Shown: positions 26,411-33,326, counted from the first letter of the stretch. The stretch: 39,160 nt of DNA from Verrucomicrobiota bacterium (GCA_030601755.1 JAUWBF010000028.1:1-39160); one strand, 5' to 3'. The notes: generated from the letters alone by a model not told the origin. Made by a program: numbers and translations.

Positions 26411-26585
26411 GGCGGTGGGCCGAGGGGGTTTCGTCCTGCAGGGGCAGCGTGGAGAGTTCGTCGATCTGGCCGCGGCGCATGCGGAGCGCGCCGCGGAAAA
26501 TCCCGACGTAGACAATGGAGGCGACGATGAAGGAGATCAGCGGGAAGAGGCTGACCCAGTCGTCGAAAAAGAGGCGGCGGAACAT
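26397..26585 (-). CDS. ccoQ: CcoQ-like small subunit
   Basis: The product is 62 residues with one membrane helix (LFPLISFIVASIVYVGIF) and a polar tail (MRRGQIDELSTLPL). Size, topology and place between ccoO and ccoP are those of CcoQ/FixQ, which stabilises the oxidase complex; sequence conservation in this family is low, so position carries much of the weight. It overlaps ccoP by 14 bases. A 128-base inverted repeat lies between it and the end of the ccoNO gene. Confidence 0.85.
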   Translation of the reverse strand: MFRRLFFDDWVSLFPLISFIVASIVYVGIFRGALRMRRGQIDELSTLPLQDETPSAHRHEER

Positions 26586-26595
26586 GGTTTTATTT

Positions 26596-26723
26596 GGTCG
26601 AAGGTCTGAAGGTCTCAGGTCGAAGGTCGGATGTGGTGCCGCCGCGCGGCGGCACGAAGTTCAGGGCGTCGGCGTCGCCGACGCGGCGGCGACTTTGGAC
26701 GTTTGACCTTCCGACTTTCGACC
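26596..26723. repeat. Inverted-repeat element spanning the ccoNO stop codon
   Basis: The left end (GGTCGAAGGTCTGAAGGTC) and the reverse complement of the right end (GGTCGAAAGTCGGAAGGTC) match at about 26 of 34 positions. The centre has further hairpins, GTGCCGCCG/CGGCGGCAC and GCGTCGGCGTCGCCGACGC. The element carries the last 17 sense codons and the stop of the CcoNO frame. Confidence 0.75.
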
Positions 26724-29042
26724 GAGCGAGGCCGCGGCGGGCTCGCTCTTGCCGAGCTTCTGGAGGTAGGCGATGAGGGCGATGATCTCGCGGTCGTGGT
26801 CGACCTCGATGCCGGCGGTCTTGAGGCCGGCGGCGATGGCCTTGGACTGCTCCTCGACCTGCGCGAAGACGGCGGCGGGGCTCTGGTCGGGATAAGGCAC
26901 GCCGAGGGTGCGCTGGACGCGGAGCTTGGCGGGGAGCGCGCCGACGTCGGTGGCGGCGTCGACGAGCCACGGGTAGTTGGGCATGTTGGAGCCGGGCGAG
27001 ATGGCGCGCGGGTCGAGCATGTGCTGGTAGTGCCAGCTGTCGGGATACTTGCCGCCGACGTGGGCGAGGTCCGGGCCGGTGCGGCGCGAACCCCACTGGT
27101 AGGGGTAGTCGTAGATGGAGTCGCCGAGGCGCGAGTAGTCGTCGGCGACGCCGGGACGGCCGTAGCGGAGCACGTCGGGCACGAGGGTCCGGACCATCTG
27201 CGAGTGGCAGTTGTAGCAGCCTTCGCGGATGTAGATGTCGCGGCCGGCGAGCTCGAGCGGCGTATAGGGAACCTGGATACGGTCCTCGACGTTCTGCGCG
27301 CGGTTCACGAGCACGGTCGGGATGATCTGGATGAGGCCGCCGGCGGCGACGGCGATGAAGGTGAGCACGGTGAAGGGCGCGGCGCTGACCAGCAGGCGGT
27401 CATACCACTCGGCCCACTTGCCCGAGCGGGCGCCGAAGTGGGCCCACGCGAGGATCACGAAGAGGATGGTGCCGAAGAGACCGACGATTTTGAGGAAGTC
27501 GCCGCCGAACATCCAGGCGCAGGCCGAGACGGTGCCGAGCGTGGAGAAGATGACGGGCGGGTTGATGAACGTGCGACCGACGCCGAGGCGCTCGCCGGCG
27601 TGCGCGGCCTCGTCGGCCACGAAGACGTCGACCGAGCCGTCGACCGCCTTGGCGCCGGCGATGGAGCGCCAGACGTTGTAGGCGAGCAGGAGCCAGCCGA
27701 TGAGGTAGAGGCCGCCGCCGACGATGCGGAAGAGCATCATGGGACGGATGGTGTTGAGCGTCTCCAGGAAGTTCGGGTAGGCGAGGATGGTGCCGCCCTC
27801 GGTGGTGGCGTTGAGCATGAGACCCTGGGTGATGCCCGAGGTCCACATGGCGGCGACGTAGAGGAGGATGCCGACCAGCCCGAGCCAGAAGTGGAGATTG
27901 GCGAGGCCGACGGAGTGCAGGGGCTTGTTCCAGAGGCGCGGCAGGAGCCAGTAGATCATGCCGGCGGCCATGAAGCCGTTCCAGCCGAGGGCGCCGGCGT
28001 GCACGTGACCGATGATCCAGTCGGAGTAGTGCGCGAGGGCGTTGACGGACTTGATCGAGAGGAGCGGTCCCTCGAAGGTGGCCATGCCGTAGAAGGTGAC
28101 GGCGGCGGCGAAAAACTTCAGCACGGGGTCGGTGCGGAGCTTATGCCAGGCGCCGCGCAGGGTGAGCAGGCCGTTGAGCATGCCGCCCCACGAAGGGGCC
28201 CAGAGCATGAGCGAGAAGGTCATGCCGAGCGCCTGCAGCCAGCCGGGCAAGGCCGTGTTCAGCAGATGATGGGGACCGGCCCAGATGTAGACGAAGACGA
28301 GGGACCAAAAATGGATCACCGAGAGCCGGTAGCTGTAGACCGGACGCTCCGCCGCCTTCGGCAGGAAGTAATACATGATACCGAGGATCGGCGTGGTGAG
28401 GAAGAACGCCACGGCGTTGTGGCCATACCACCACTGCACGAGCGCGTCCTGAACGCCTCCAAAAATCGGATACGAGTGGGTGATGGAGGTGGGGATGCTC
28501 AGGTGGTTGACGATGTAGAGCATCGCCACGGTAATGATGGTGCCGATGTAGAACCAGATGGCCACGTAGAGGTGGCGCTCCTGGCGGCGGGCGAGGGTCC
28601 AGAAGAAGTTGACCGCGAAGACGACCCAGATGAAGGCGACCGCGATGTTGATCGGCCAGATGAGTTCGGCGTATTCCTTGCCGCGGCTGAAGCCGAGCGG
28701 GAGGGTGATGGCGGCGGCGACGATGATGAGCTGCCAGCCCCAGAAGTGCAGCGAGGAGAGGAAGTCGCTGGCGAGGCGGGCCTTCACGAGGCGCTGCGTG
28801 GAGTAGTAGATGCCGGCGAACATCATGTTGCCCACGAAGGCGAAGATGACGGCGTTGGTGTGCAGCGGGCGGAGGCGTCCGAAGGTGAGCCAGGGCAGGT
28901 CGAAGTTGACGCGCCAGAAGTTGAGCTGCGAGGCGACGATGACGCCGACGAGCATGCCCACCGCGCCCCAGAGGACGGTGGCGAGCAGGAACTGTCGGAC
29001 GATCTTGTCGTTGTAGTTGATGGTGACGGTGCGGGCGGACAT
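26661..29042 (-). CDS. ccoNO: Fused CcoN-CcoO, cbb3 cytochrome oxidase subunits I and II
   Basis: The product is 793 residues. The CcoN part (~1-480, about twelve helices) has the haem and copper ligands: His61 in RPLHTNAVIFAF (low-spin haem b), His208 in WWYGHNAVAFFLT and His258/His259 in WAGPHHLLN (CuB), Tyr252 six residues before them as the likely cross-linked tyrosine, and His346/His348 in IIGHVHAGALGW (haem b3 and b). The CcoO part begins after ~490 with additional membrane helices and carries one haem c site, EGCYNCHSQ (Cys609, Cys612, His613), with GSNMPNYPW as the distal-Met segment. It reduces O2 to water with high affinity and pumps protons. Fusion of the two subunits is seen in some bacteria. 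The last 17 residues are repeat-encoded. Confidence 0.97.
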   Translation of the reverse strand: MSARTVTINYNDKIVRQFLLATVLWGAVGMLVGVIVASQLNFWRVNFDLPWLTFGRLRPLHTNAVIFAFVGNMMFAGIYYSTQRLVKARLASDFLSSLHFWGWQLIIVAAAITLPLGFSRGKEYAELIWPINIAVAFIWVVFAVNFFWTLARRQERHLYVAIWFYIGTIITVAMLYIVNHLSIPTSITHSYPIFGGVQDALVQWWYGHNAVAFFLTTPILGIMYYFLPKAAERPVYSYRLSVIHFWSLVFVYIWAGPHHLLNTALPGWLQALGMTFSLMLWAPSWGGMLNGLLTLRGAWHKLRTDPVLKFFAAAVTFYGMATFEGPLLSIKSVNALAHYSDWIIGHVHAGALGWNGFMAAGMIYWLLPRLWNKPLHSVGLANLHFWLGLVGILLYVAAMWTSGITQGLMLNATTEGGTILAYPNFLETLNTIRPMMLFRIVGGGLYLIGWLLLAYNVWRSIAGAKAVDGSVDVFVADEAAHAGERLGVGRTFINPPVIFSTLGTVSACAWMFGGDFLKIVGLFGTILFVILAWAHFGARSGKWAEWYDRLLVSAAPFTVLTFIAVAAGGLIQIIPTVLVNRAQNVEDRIQVPYTPLELAGRDIYIREGCYNCHSQMVRTLVPDVLRYGRPGVADDYSRLGDSIYDYPYQWGSRRTGPDLAHVGGKYPDSWHYQHMLDPRAISPGSNMPNYPWLVDAATDVGALPAKLRVQRTLGVPYPDQSPAAVFAQVEEQSKAIAAGLKTAGIEVDHDREIIALIAYLQKLGKSEPAAASLGRKSEGQTSKVAAASATPTP

Positions 29043-29100
29043 GGCGCGGAGAAGGGAGAAAGGGAGTGGGTTACGCGGGGTGCGGAGGACGCGCGGCGGC

Positions 29101-29400
29101 TCAGGCGTGGCCGTGCTCGTGGCGGTGTGCGCAGTCGTCGCAGCGCTTGTGGTCGGCGTCGTGGGCGTGTTTGCCGCCGCAGCCGCGGCGCAGGTGGGGC
29201 TTGGCGGAGCGGCGTCCCTCGAGGTCGAGCACGAGCGGGCCGGCGGTGCCGGCGACGTGCGGGGTCTCGCCGGCCAGCGGCAGAAGGGCGTCGCTCTCGG
29301 CGCTGGAGAAGCGGCGGCGGCCGTGCTCGCGGATGAAGAAGATGATGAACGTGGCGGTCAGACAGAGGCTGATGACCAGGGTGAGCGGGATGACGGGCAT
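29101..29400 (-). CDS. CcoS-like small membrane protein with His/Cys-rich tail
   Basis: The product is 99 residues. The N-terminus is one membrane helix (MPVIPLTLVISLCLTATFII) followed by FFIREHGRRRFSSAESDALL, a layout like CcoS, the small copper-assembly protein of cbb3 oxidases, although the CcoS core sequence is not clearly conserved. The C-terminal ~27 residues hold three further cysteines and eight histidines (CGGKHAHDADHKRCDDCAHR and HEHGHA), which strongly suggests metal binding, most likely copper. It is the first gene of the cco block, 58 bases upstream of ccoNO. An 18-bp palindrome lies 24-41 bases before its start. Confidence 0.75.
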   Translation of the reverse strand: MPVIPLTLVISLCLTATFIIFFIREHGRRRFSSAESDALLPLAGETPHVAGTAGPLVLDLEGRRSAKPHLRRGCGGKHAHDADHKRCDDCAHRHEHGHA

Positions 29401-29423
29401 GGCGGAAATGGGCGGGGGAATAC

Positions 29424-29441
29424 GGTGCGGTTAACGGCACC
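29424..29441. promoter_or_regulatory. 18-bp near-palindrome before the cco block
   Basis: GGTGCGGTTAACGGCACC is symmetric except for one base pair and includes GTTAAC at its centre. It lies just upstream of the first gene of the cco block, in the 205-base divergent intergenic region, so it may be an operator. No FNR-type TTGAT-N4-ATCAA box was seen there. Confidence 0.35.
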
Positions 29442-29492
29442 ATTACCTTAGCTTTTTAGCCCGAATCCGACTGCGCGGAGGTTGGCGGACCC

Positions 29493-29552
29493 TGTGCATA
29501 TTTTGCGTGGACGGCAGGATGTGCGCAGCCGACGCGTTCAAAAGATGCACAA
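29493..29552. promoter_or_regulatory. Paired 13-bp inverted elements in the cco divergent region
   Basis: TGTGCATATTTTG (29493-29505) and CAAAAGATGCACA (29540-29552) are reverse complements at 12 of 13 positions, 47 bases apart start to start. They lie in the divergent region between the cco block and the Cys-containing protein gene, nearer the latter. Their arrangement fits two binding sites for one regulator. Confidence 0.4.
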
Positions 29553-29605
29553 CCTCCGGCAAGTGATGCGAAGCGGTTCGCCTCGTTTTCTGGCAACATG
29601 GGACG

Positions 29606-30106
29606 ATGCAGACCGCTTTGCTCGAATCGCTGAAGGCGCACCGTTCCAACCTGCGCACGCGCTGGGAGCACAAGCTGCGCGCACTGCCGCCGTCATCCCC
29701 GCTCGCCGAGCCGGACGCGCTCGTGCACCTGATGGACTGGACGCTGGAAAACTTTTTCCAGGAGCTGACCCACAAGGCCCGGCGCACGCAGCGCCACCAG
29801 TCCACCCCGCCCTGCCCGTGCGGCATGAACCCGCTGATCGCCTACTTCGTGACCGCGGAGGACGCGTTGCTCGAAATCATCTTCACCGAGGAAAAGCCGT
29901 GGCTCGCGCTCGACCCGGCCAACCGCGAGACCGAGCTGGCGTGGGTGCGCGGCTGCATGCAGCGCGTGGCCGCGCGCGAGATCGGAGCATTCTGCTCGGT
30001 GTGCCGCCACCGCAAGGACGGACATCATCAACACGAGTCGCCGGACGTGGACATCGCGGCCAAGGGCGGTTGCCCGAACACGCACTTGGGCGGGAAGGCG
30101 GTCTGA
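29606..30106 (+). CDS. Cys/His-containing protein divergent from the cco operon, function unknown
   Basis: The product is 166 residues, soluble, no signal peptide. The first ~60 residues are helical and basic (LLESLKAHRSNLRTRWEHKL). They recall the N-terminal helical domain of RsbRD-type sensors, but the match is weak. Two small Cys clusters follow: PPCPCGMNPL at ~70 and FCSVCRHRKDGHHQH at ~129, with a final Cys near the end (KGGCPNTH). Five cysteines and several histidines suggest a metal or redox site. Divergent placement from the oxidase genes, with paired inverted elements between, makes a sensor or regulator of oxygen or copper status plausible, but no DNA-binding domain is evident. The stop sits in a small hairpin; the convergent AraC-type gene ends 22 bases further on. 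Confidence 0.8.
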   Translation: MQTALLESLKAHRSNLRTRWEHKLRALPPSSPLAEPDALVHLMDWTLENFFQELTHKARRTQRHQSTPPCPCGMNPLIAYFVTAEDALLEIIFTEEKPWLALDPANRETELAWVRGCMQRVAAREIGAFCSVCRHRKDGHHQHESPDVDIAAKGGCPNTHLGGKAV

Positions 30107-30127
30107 GGACCGCGGCGCGCCGAGAGC

Positions 30128-31030
30128 TCAGGCCGCCTGCACGCGGTCGCGGTAGGCCGTCGGGGCCTCGCCGGCGATCTTGCGGAAGACGCGGTTGAAC
30201 TGCGACAGCGACTGGAAGCCGGCCTCGAAGGCGGCCTCGCTGATGCGCTTGTGCGGGTTGAGCAGGAGGTTTTTCACCTTCTCGACGCGCACGCGGGCGA
30301 GGTAGTCGGTGAAGGTCATGCCGGTGGCCTTGCGGAACATCTTGCAGAAGTAGAACGCGCTCATGTTGACGGCCTTGGCGACCTCGTCGAGCGACAGGTC
30401 CTCGGCGTGGCGGTCGGCGATGTAGACGCGGGCGCGGGCGATGGTGGGCGACTCGGCGTTGGTCTCGCGGACGACGAGCTGGTTGCTGAGCGTGGCGAGG
30501 TGCTGCGCGAAAATGGAGAGCAGGCGGATGATGGACTCGTATTGTTTTTTGCCCAGCACGCGGCTCTGGAAGTAGGCCTCCTGGAGCTTCTTCATGTCGA
30601 CGTCGGCACCGAACTTGATGAGCTGACGGGTGGTCTTCTCGAACTGCTCGGCGTTGGGCTTGTGCAGCAAAATCTGACCGGTCTGCAGGAACGCCACGAG
30701 GTTCTCGCCCACGCGGATCGGCACGGCGGAGTCGCACAGGCCGGCGAAGCACTTGAGGGTCTTGGGCTCGAGGCGGGCCTCCTCCTCGACGCGCTTTTGG
30801 AGCTGCAGGCAGGCCGAGCAGGTGTGGTTGGTCTTGGCCATGAGCGCGCAGAACGGGTTCTCGTTGGGGTCCCCGTGGTGCGGCAGGTTGAAGGCCTCGA
30901 TCGGGCGCAGGTTGATCGGCAGGCCGGTGGTGTCACGAAACGCCTGCTCGTAATCACGGTAGATTTGCGAGCGTTTGAGTTGCTCGACGAGGTCGCGGCT
31001 GCGCTTGGCGTCTGTGTCGTTTGACTGCAT
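30128..31030 (-). CDS. AraC-family transcriptional regulator with PocR sensory domain
   Basis: From the ATG at 31030 the product is 300 residues; the frame continues upstream to 31099 without typical residues. Residues ~25-185 form a PocR-type ligand domain with a Cys set: Cys61 (NPFCALM), Cys71/Cys74 (TCSACLQLQ), Cys94 and Cys99 (KCFAGLCDSAVPI). This pattern in PocR domains is thought to bind metal or small ligands such as diols or sugars. The C-terminal ~100 residues are two AraC helix-turn-helix motifs (LSLDEVAKAVNMSAFYFCKMF and RISEAAFEAGFQSLSQFNRVF; shown split by the conserved linker helix). It ends convergently with the Cys-containing gene. A 22-bp-spaced direct repeat lies upstream of its start and may be its own site. 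Confidence 0.93.
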   Translation of the reverse strand: MQSNDTDAKRSRDLVEQLKRSQIYRDYEQAFRDTTGLPINLRPIEAFNLPHHGDPNENPFCALMAKTNHTCSACLQLQKRVEEEARLEPKTLKCFAGLCDSAVPIRVGENLVAFLQTGQILLHKPNAEQFEKTTRQLIKFGADVDMKKLQEAYFQSRVLGKKQYESIIRLLSIFAQHLATLSNQLVVRETNAESPTIARARVYIADRHAEDLSLDEVAKAVNMSAFYFCKMFRKATGMTFTDYLARVRVEKVKNLLLNPHKRISEAAFEAGFQSLSQFNRVFRKIAGEAPTAYRDRVQAA

Positions 31031-31101
31031 GCGAGGCGGTAAAATCGCAAAAAATGCGGAGCGGCGCAATCCTATCGTTGCCCGCGGCGCATTCCCCACG
31101 G

Positions 31102-31137
31102 GGGCTGATAGCCGGGTCTCCGCGGGCTAATACCCGG
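31102..31137. promoter_or_regulatory. Direct repeat with 22-bp period upstream of the AraC-type gene
   Basis: GGGCTGATAGCCGG (31102-31115) and GGGCTAATACCCGG (31124-31137) match at 12 of 14 positions. The 22-base period is two helical turns, the spacing on which AraC-type dimers often bind direct half-sites. It lies between the divergent AraC-type gene and the small membrane protein gene. Confidence 0.45.
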
Positions 31138-31139
31138 AC

Positions 31140-31172
31140 CGGCGGGCGGGTGGTCATGGGGGCCGCCCGCCG
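31140..31172. other. Perfect 10-bp inverted repeat
   Basis: CGGCGGGCGG and CCGCCCGCCG flank a 13-base loop, just before the small membrane protein gene. There is no T-run on either side in the right sense, so it is not a terminator; it could be a leader hairpin or an operator. Confidence 0.4.
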
Positions 31173-31220
31173 AAAAAACGGGTCGACAACCGCCGGCCCG
31201 CGGCCTCACTTGCGGACATC

Positions 31221-31466
31221 ATGTCCAAGAACGGCGCCAAGTCCATTTCCCCCGTCAGCCATCTCGTCGACGCCATCGTCGTCGGCGCGTTTTTTGTCTA
31301 CATGTTCACCGTGCTGCGCGGACATGTGCCCTCCCCCAGCGCGTTCTGGGTCAACTTCTGGGGCGCCGCCGTCGCCGGCTGCATGGCGGGCGTTTTCTGG
31401 CTGGCCGTGCAGATGTTCCGCGTCGTCCTGCGCGCCCAGCGCGAGCGCGACGCCGGCAACAAGTAA
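31221..31466 (+). CDS. Small two-helix membrane protein
   Basis: The product is 81 residues with two predicted membrane helices (about 15-32, LVDAIVVGAFFVYMFTVL, and about 43-66, FWGAAVAGCMAGVFWLAVQMF) and a basic C-terminus (RAQRERDAGNK). No motif gives a function. It is divergent from the AraC-type regulator and 94 bases upstream of the mntR-like gene on the same strand. It could be under control of the AraC-type regulator. Confidence 0.75.
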   Translation: MSKNGAKSISPVSHLVDAIVVGAFFVYMFTVLRGHVPSPSAFWVNFWGAAVAGCMAGVFWLAVQMFRVVLRAQRERDAGNK

Positions 31467-31560
31467 GCCGCGTCACCCCGCCCTTTCCCCGCTTGTCCGC
31501 GGCCGGCGCCTGTCAGCGCGGCCACGTTCCCCGTCACCCGTCAAACGCCCCGTCTTCTAC

Positions 31561-31995
31561 GTGGCCGAACCGAATCCCACGCCCGCCCGCACCCCGACGG
31601 CCGCCGTCGAGGACTACCTGGAGCGCATCGCCGCGCTGATCCAGACCAAGGGCTACGCCCGCGTGGTCGACATCGCCGCCGAGTTGAAGATCTCGCAGGC
31701 CAGCGTGACCACCATGGTGCAGCGGCTCGATGCCGACGGGTTGGTGAAATACGAGAAATACCGCGGCCTGATCCTCACCAACGCCGGCGAGGAGGTCGCC
31801 GCACGCATCGCGCTGCGGCACGAGTTGCTCACCGGTTTCCTGCGTCACTTCGGCCTGCCGGAGGACGTGATTTTCCGCGACGTCGAGGGCATGGAACACC
31901 ACATCGGCGAGGAAACGCTGACGGTGTTCACGAAGATCACCCGCTACCTCGACGAGCACCCCGAGGTCGTCGCCAAGCTGCGCGCGGAGGAGTGA
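31561..31995 (+). CDS. mntR: MntR/DtxR-family metal-dependent transcriptional regulator
   Basis: The product is 144 residues from GTG 31561, matching the usual length of short MntR proteins without an SH3 domain. The winged helix is at ~17-75 (IQTKGYARVVDIAAELKI, SQASVTTMVQRLDADGLVKY), followed by the dimerisation helices. Comparison with Bacillus subtilis MntR shows all six manganese ligands: Asp18 and Glu21 (VEDYLERI), His87 (LRHELL), Glu109, Glu112 and His113 (DVEGMEHH). It should therefore sense Mn(II) and repress manganese uptake genes; none is in the window, so targets lie elsewhere. The start is chosen because upstream in-frame sequence does not look coding; the ribosome-binding site is weak. 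It is convergent with the zinc-ribbon gene, with a repeat between. Confidence 0.93.
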   Translation: MAEPNPTPARTPTAAVEDYLERIAALIQTKGYARVVDIAAELKISQASVTTMVQRLDADGLVKYEKYRGLILTNAGEEVAARIALRHELLTGFLRHFGLPEDVIFRDVEGMEHHIGEETLTVFTKITRYLDEHPEVVAKLRAEE

Positions 31996-32018
31996 GCCGG
32001 GCGGCTTCCGGGCGTTGA

Positions 32019-32122
32019 TTTTAACGCAAAGTCGCCAAGGCGCGAAGCTGGGCAAGAGACGCAGGGACGCGCAGTCCGGCCAAACCTTGCGGCCTTTGCG
32101 CCTTCGCGTCTTTGCGTTAAAA
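32019..32122. repeat. Inverted-repeat element with TTTTAACGCAAAG ends
   Basis: TTTTAACGCAAAG on the left pairs with CTTTGCGTTAAAA on the right. Inner arms such as CCAAGGCGCGAAG and CCTTCGCG continue the pairing. It fills most of the gap between the convergent mntR-like and zinc-ribbon genes and could act as a two-way transcription barrier. Confidence 0.85.
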
Positions 32123-32160
32123 ATTCGTTCCCACAGTCCCGCCAACACGAGGCGTGGACC

Positions 32161-32868
32161 TCAAGCGTCCCAGTAAACGACGCGGCCGCACTGGTCGCAG
32201 AGGGCGAGCTTGGTCTCCTCGCGGGAGCGCGAGTCGGACTCGACCTCGGACGACACTTTGAGGTGACAACCGTCGCACTTGCCGGCGCGCACCGCCACGA
32301 CGACGGGTTGCTGGCGGGCGGCCACGCGATCATAGACGCGCAGGGCGGGCTCGGGCACCGGGCCGCGGGCGGAGGTGAGCGCGGCGTTGGCCTCGGCGAG
32401 CTCGGCGGTGAGATTGGCGGAGCGTTCGCGCAGGGTGGCGATGCGCGCCTGGTGGCCGGCGATGTTGGCCTTGAGCGCGGCCTCGGCGGCCTCGAAACGT
32501 TTGCGGGCCTCGTCGATCTGGTAGAGCAGCCCGATCTCCTTTTCCTCCAGCGCGCCGATCGCGGCCTCCATGTTCTCGATCTCGTGGCCGAGCGCCTGGT
32601 ATTCGTCGTTCTTCTTCACCTGCGACTGCTGGGTGCGATACTTGGCGAGCTTGCCCTCGGCCGAGCCGATCTCGGTCTCGAGCACCTTCTTGCTGCTCTC
32701 GAGCGCCTTCAACTCGCCGCGGGCGTTCTCGATGGCGGCCTTCTCGGCGGCGATGGCGGACTCGACGGAGGCGATCTCCGGCGGCACGGCCGCGATCTGC
32801 TTTTCGAGGTTGATTCGGCGGGTGTCGCGATCCTGCAGGATCAGCAGCTTTTCAATCACGGCATGCGG
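32161..32868 (-). CDS. Coiled-coil protein with C4-type zinc ribbon
   Basis: From the ATG at 32868 the product is 235 residues; an in-frame start at 32901 exists. Residues ~5-170 are a long antiparallel coiled coil, rich in Ala, Glu and Lys (for example IEKLLILQDRDTRRINLEKQ and VKKNDEYQALGHEIENMEAA). The C-terminal zinc ribbon has the ligands Cys198, Cys201 (KCDGCHLKV), Cys224 and Cys227 (LCDQCGRVVY). This is the DUF164/CT398-like family, widespread and associated with RNA or secretion complexes; the exact role is not settled. It lies 40 bases downstream of the Rrf2 gene on the same strand, probably in one transcript. Confidence 0.93.
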   Translation of the reverse strand, partial: PHAVIEKLLILQDRDTRRINLEKQIAAVPPEIASVESAIAAEKAAIENARGELKALESSKKVLETEIGSAEGKLAKYRTQQSQVKKNDEYQALGHEIENMEAAIGALEEKEIGLLYQIDEARKRFEAAEAALKANIAGHQARIATLRERSANLTAELAEANAALTSARGPVPEPALRVYDRVAARQQPVVVAVRAGKCDGCHLKVSSEVESDSRSREETKLALCDQCGRVVYWDA

Positions 32869-32908
32869 CATGCCTTGCCTGATTAACCCGCACGCGACCA
32901 ACGACGAG

Positions 32909-33322
32909 CTAAATGTAATACATCTCGTCCGAACCCTTCGCGAGGAAGGTTTCCAGCGTCACCGCGCGGCACTCGGCCTCGAGCGAGGCGCGGATGTCGC
33001 GCCACACCTGGCCGACGCGTTTGCCCGACTGGCCGTCGGTGCCGCCGGACAACTCCAGCACGTCGCCCTCGATGAGCTTCACGATGTCGTGCAACGTGAT
33101 GTCGGCCGGCGGGCGGGCCAGCGCGTAGCCACCCTGCTTGCCGCGCTTGCTGGTGATGAGCCCGCCGTTGCGCAGCTCGCTGAGGATCTGCACGAGGTAG
33201 TTGGCGGGCACGGCCTCGACCCGCGCGAGCTGCTCGATGTGGGCCAGCTCGTCGGTGCCAAACATGCGCGCGAGCTGCGTGAGCACGCGGCAGGCATAGT
33301 CGACTTTGACGGAAAGTTTCAC
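32909..33322 (-). CDS. Rrf2-family transcriptional repressor
   Basis: The product is 137 residues, typical of Rrf2 proteins. The N-terminal winged helix has KLSVKVDYACRVLTQLA, then HIEQLARVEAVPANYLVQIL and LITSKRGKQGGYALAR, the last being the conserved wing motif. The three clustered cysteines of IscR/NsrR are missing; only Cys11 and one Cys near residue 119 remain, so an IscR-like 2Fe-2S cluster is unlikely, and the signal could be a thiol metabolite as in CymR. A TATAAT box lies on the minus strand 45-50 bases before its start, and a perfect 7-bp inverted repeat lies in the leader, suggesting autoregulation. The zinc-ribbon gene follows. Confidence 0.93.
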   Translation of the reverse strand: MKLSVKVDYACRVLTQLARMFGTDELAHIEQLARVEAVPANYLVQILSELRNGGLITSKRGKQGGYALARPPADITLHDIVKLIEGDVLELSGGTDGQSGKRVGQVWRDIRASLEAECRAVTLETFLAKGSDEMYYI

Positions 33323-33326
33323 CGGC

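Noticed and set aside
26631-29336. A plus-strand open frame of 901 codons opposite ccoNO
   Set aside because: Composition is dominated by Asp, Glu, Val, Gly and Ala with no fold-like pattern; the opposite strand codes the oxidase subunits.
29401-29605. An FNR-type box (TTGAT-N4-ATCAA) for the cco operon
   Set aside because: No match was found on either strand in the divergent region, so FNR control is not claimed.
30098-30113. GCGGTC-TGAG-GACCGC hairpin at the end of the Cys-containing protein gene
   Set aside because: There is no T-run after the short stem, so it is not called as an intrinsic terminator.
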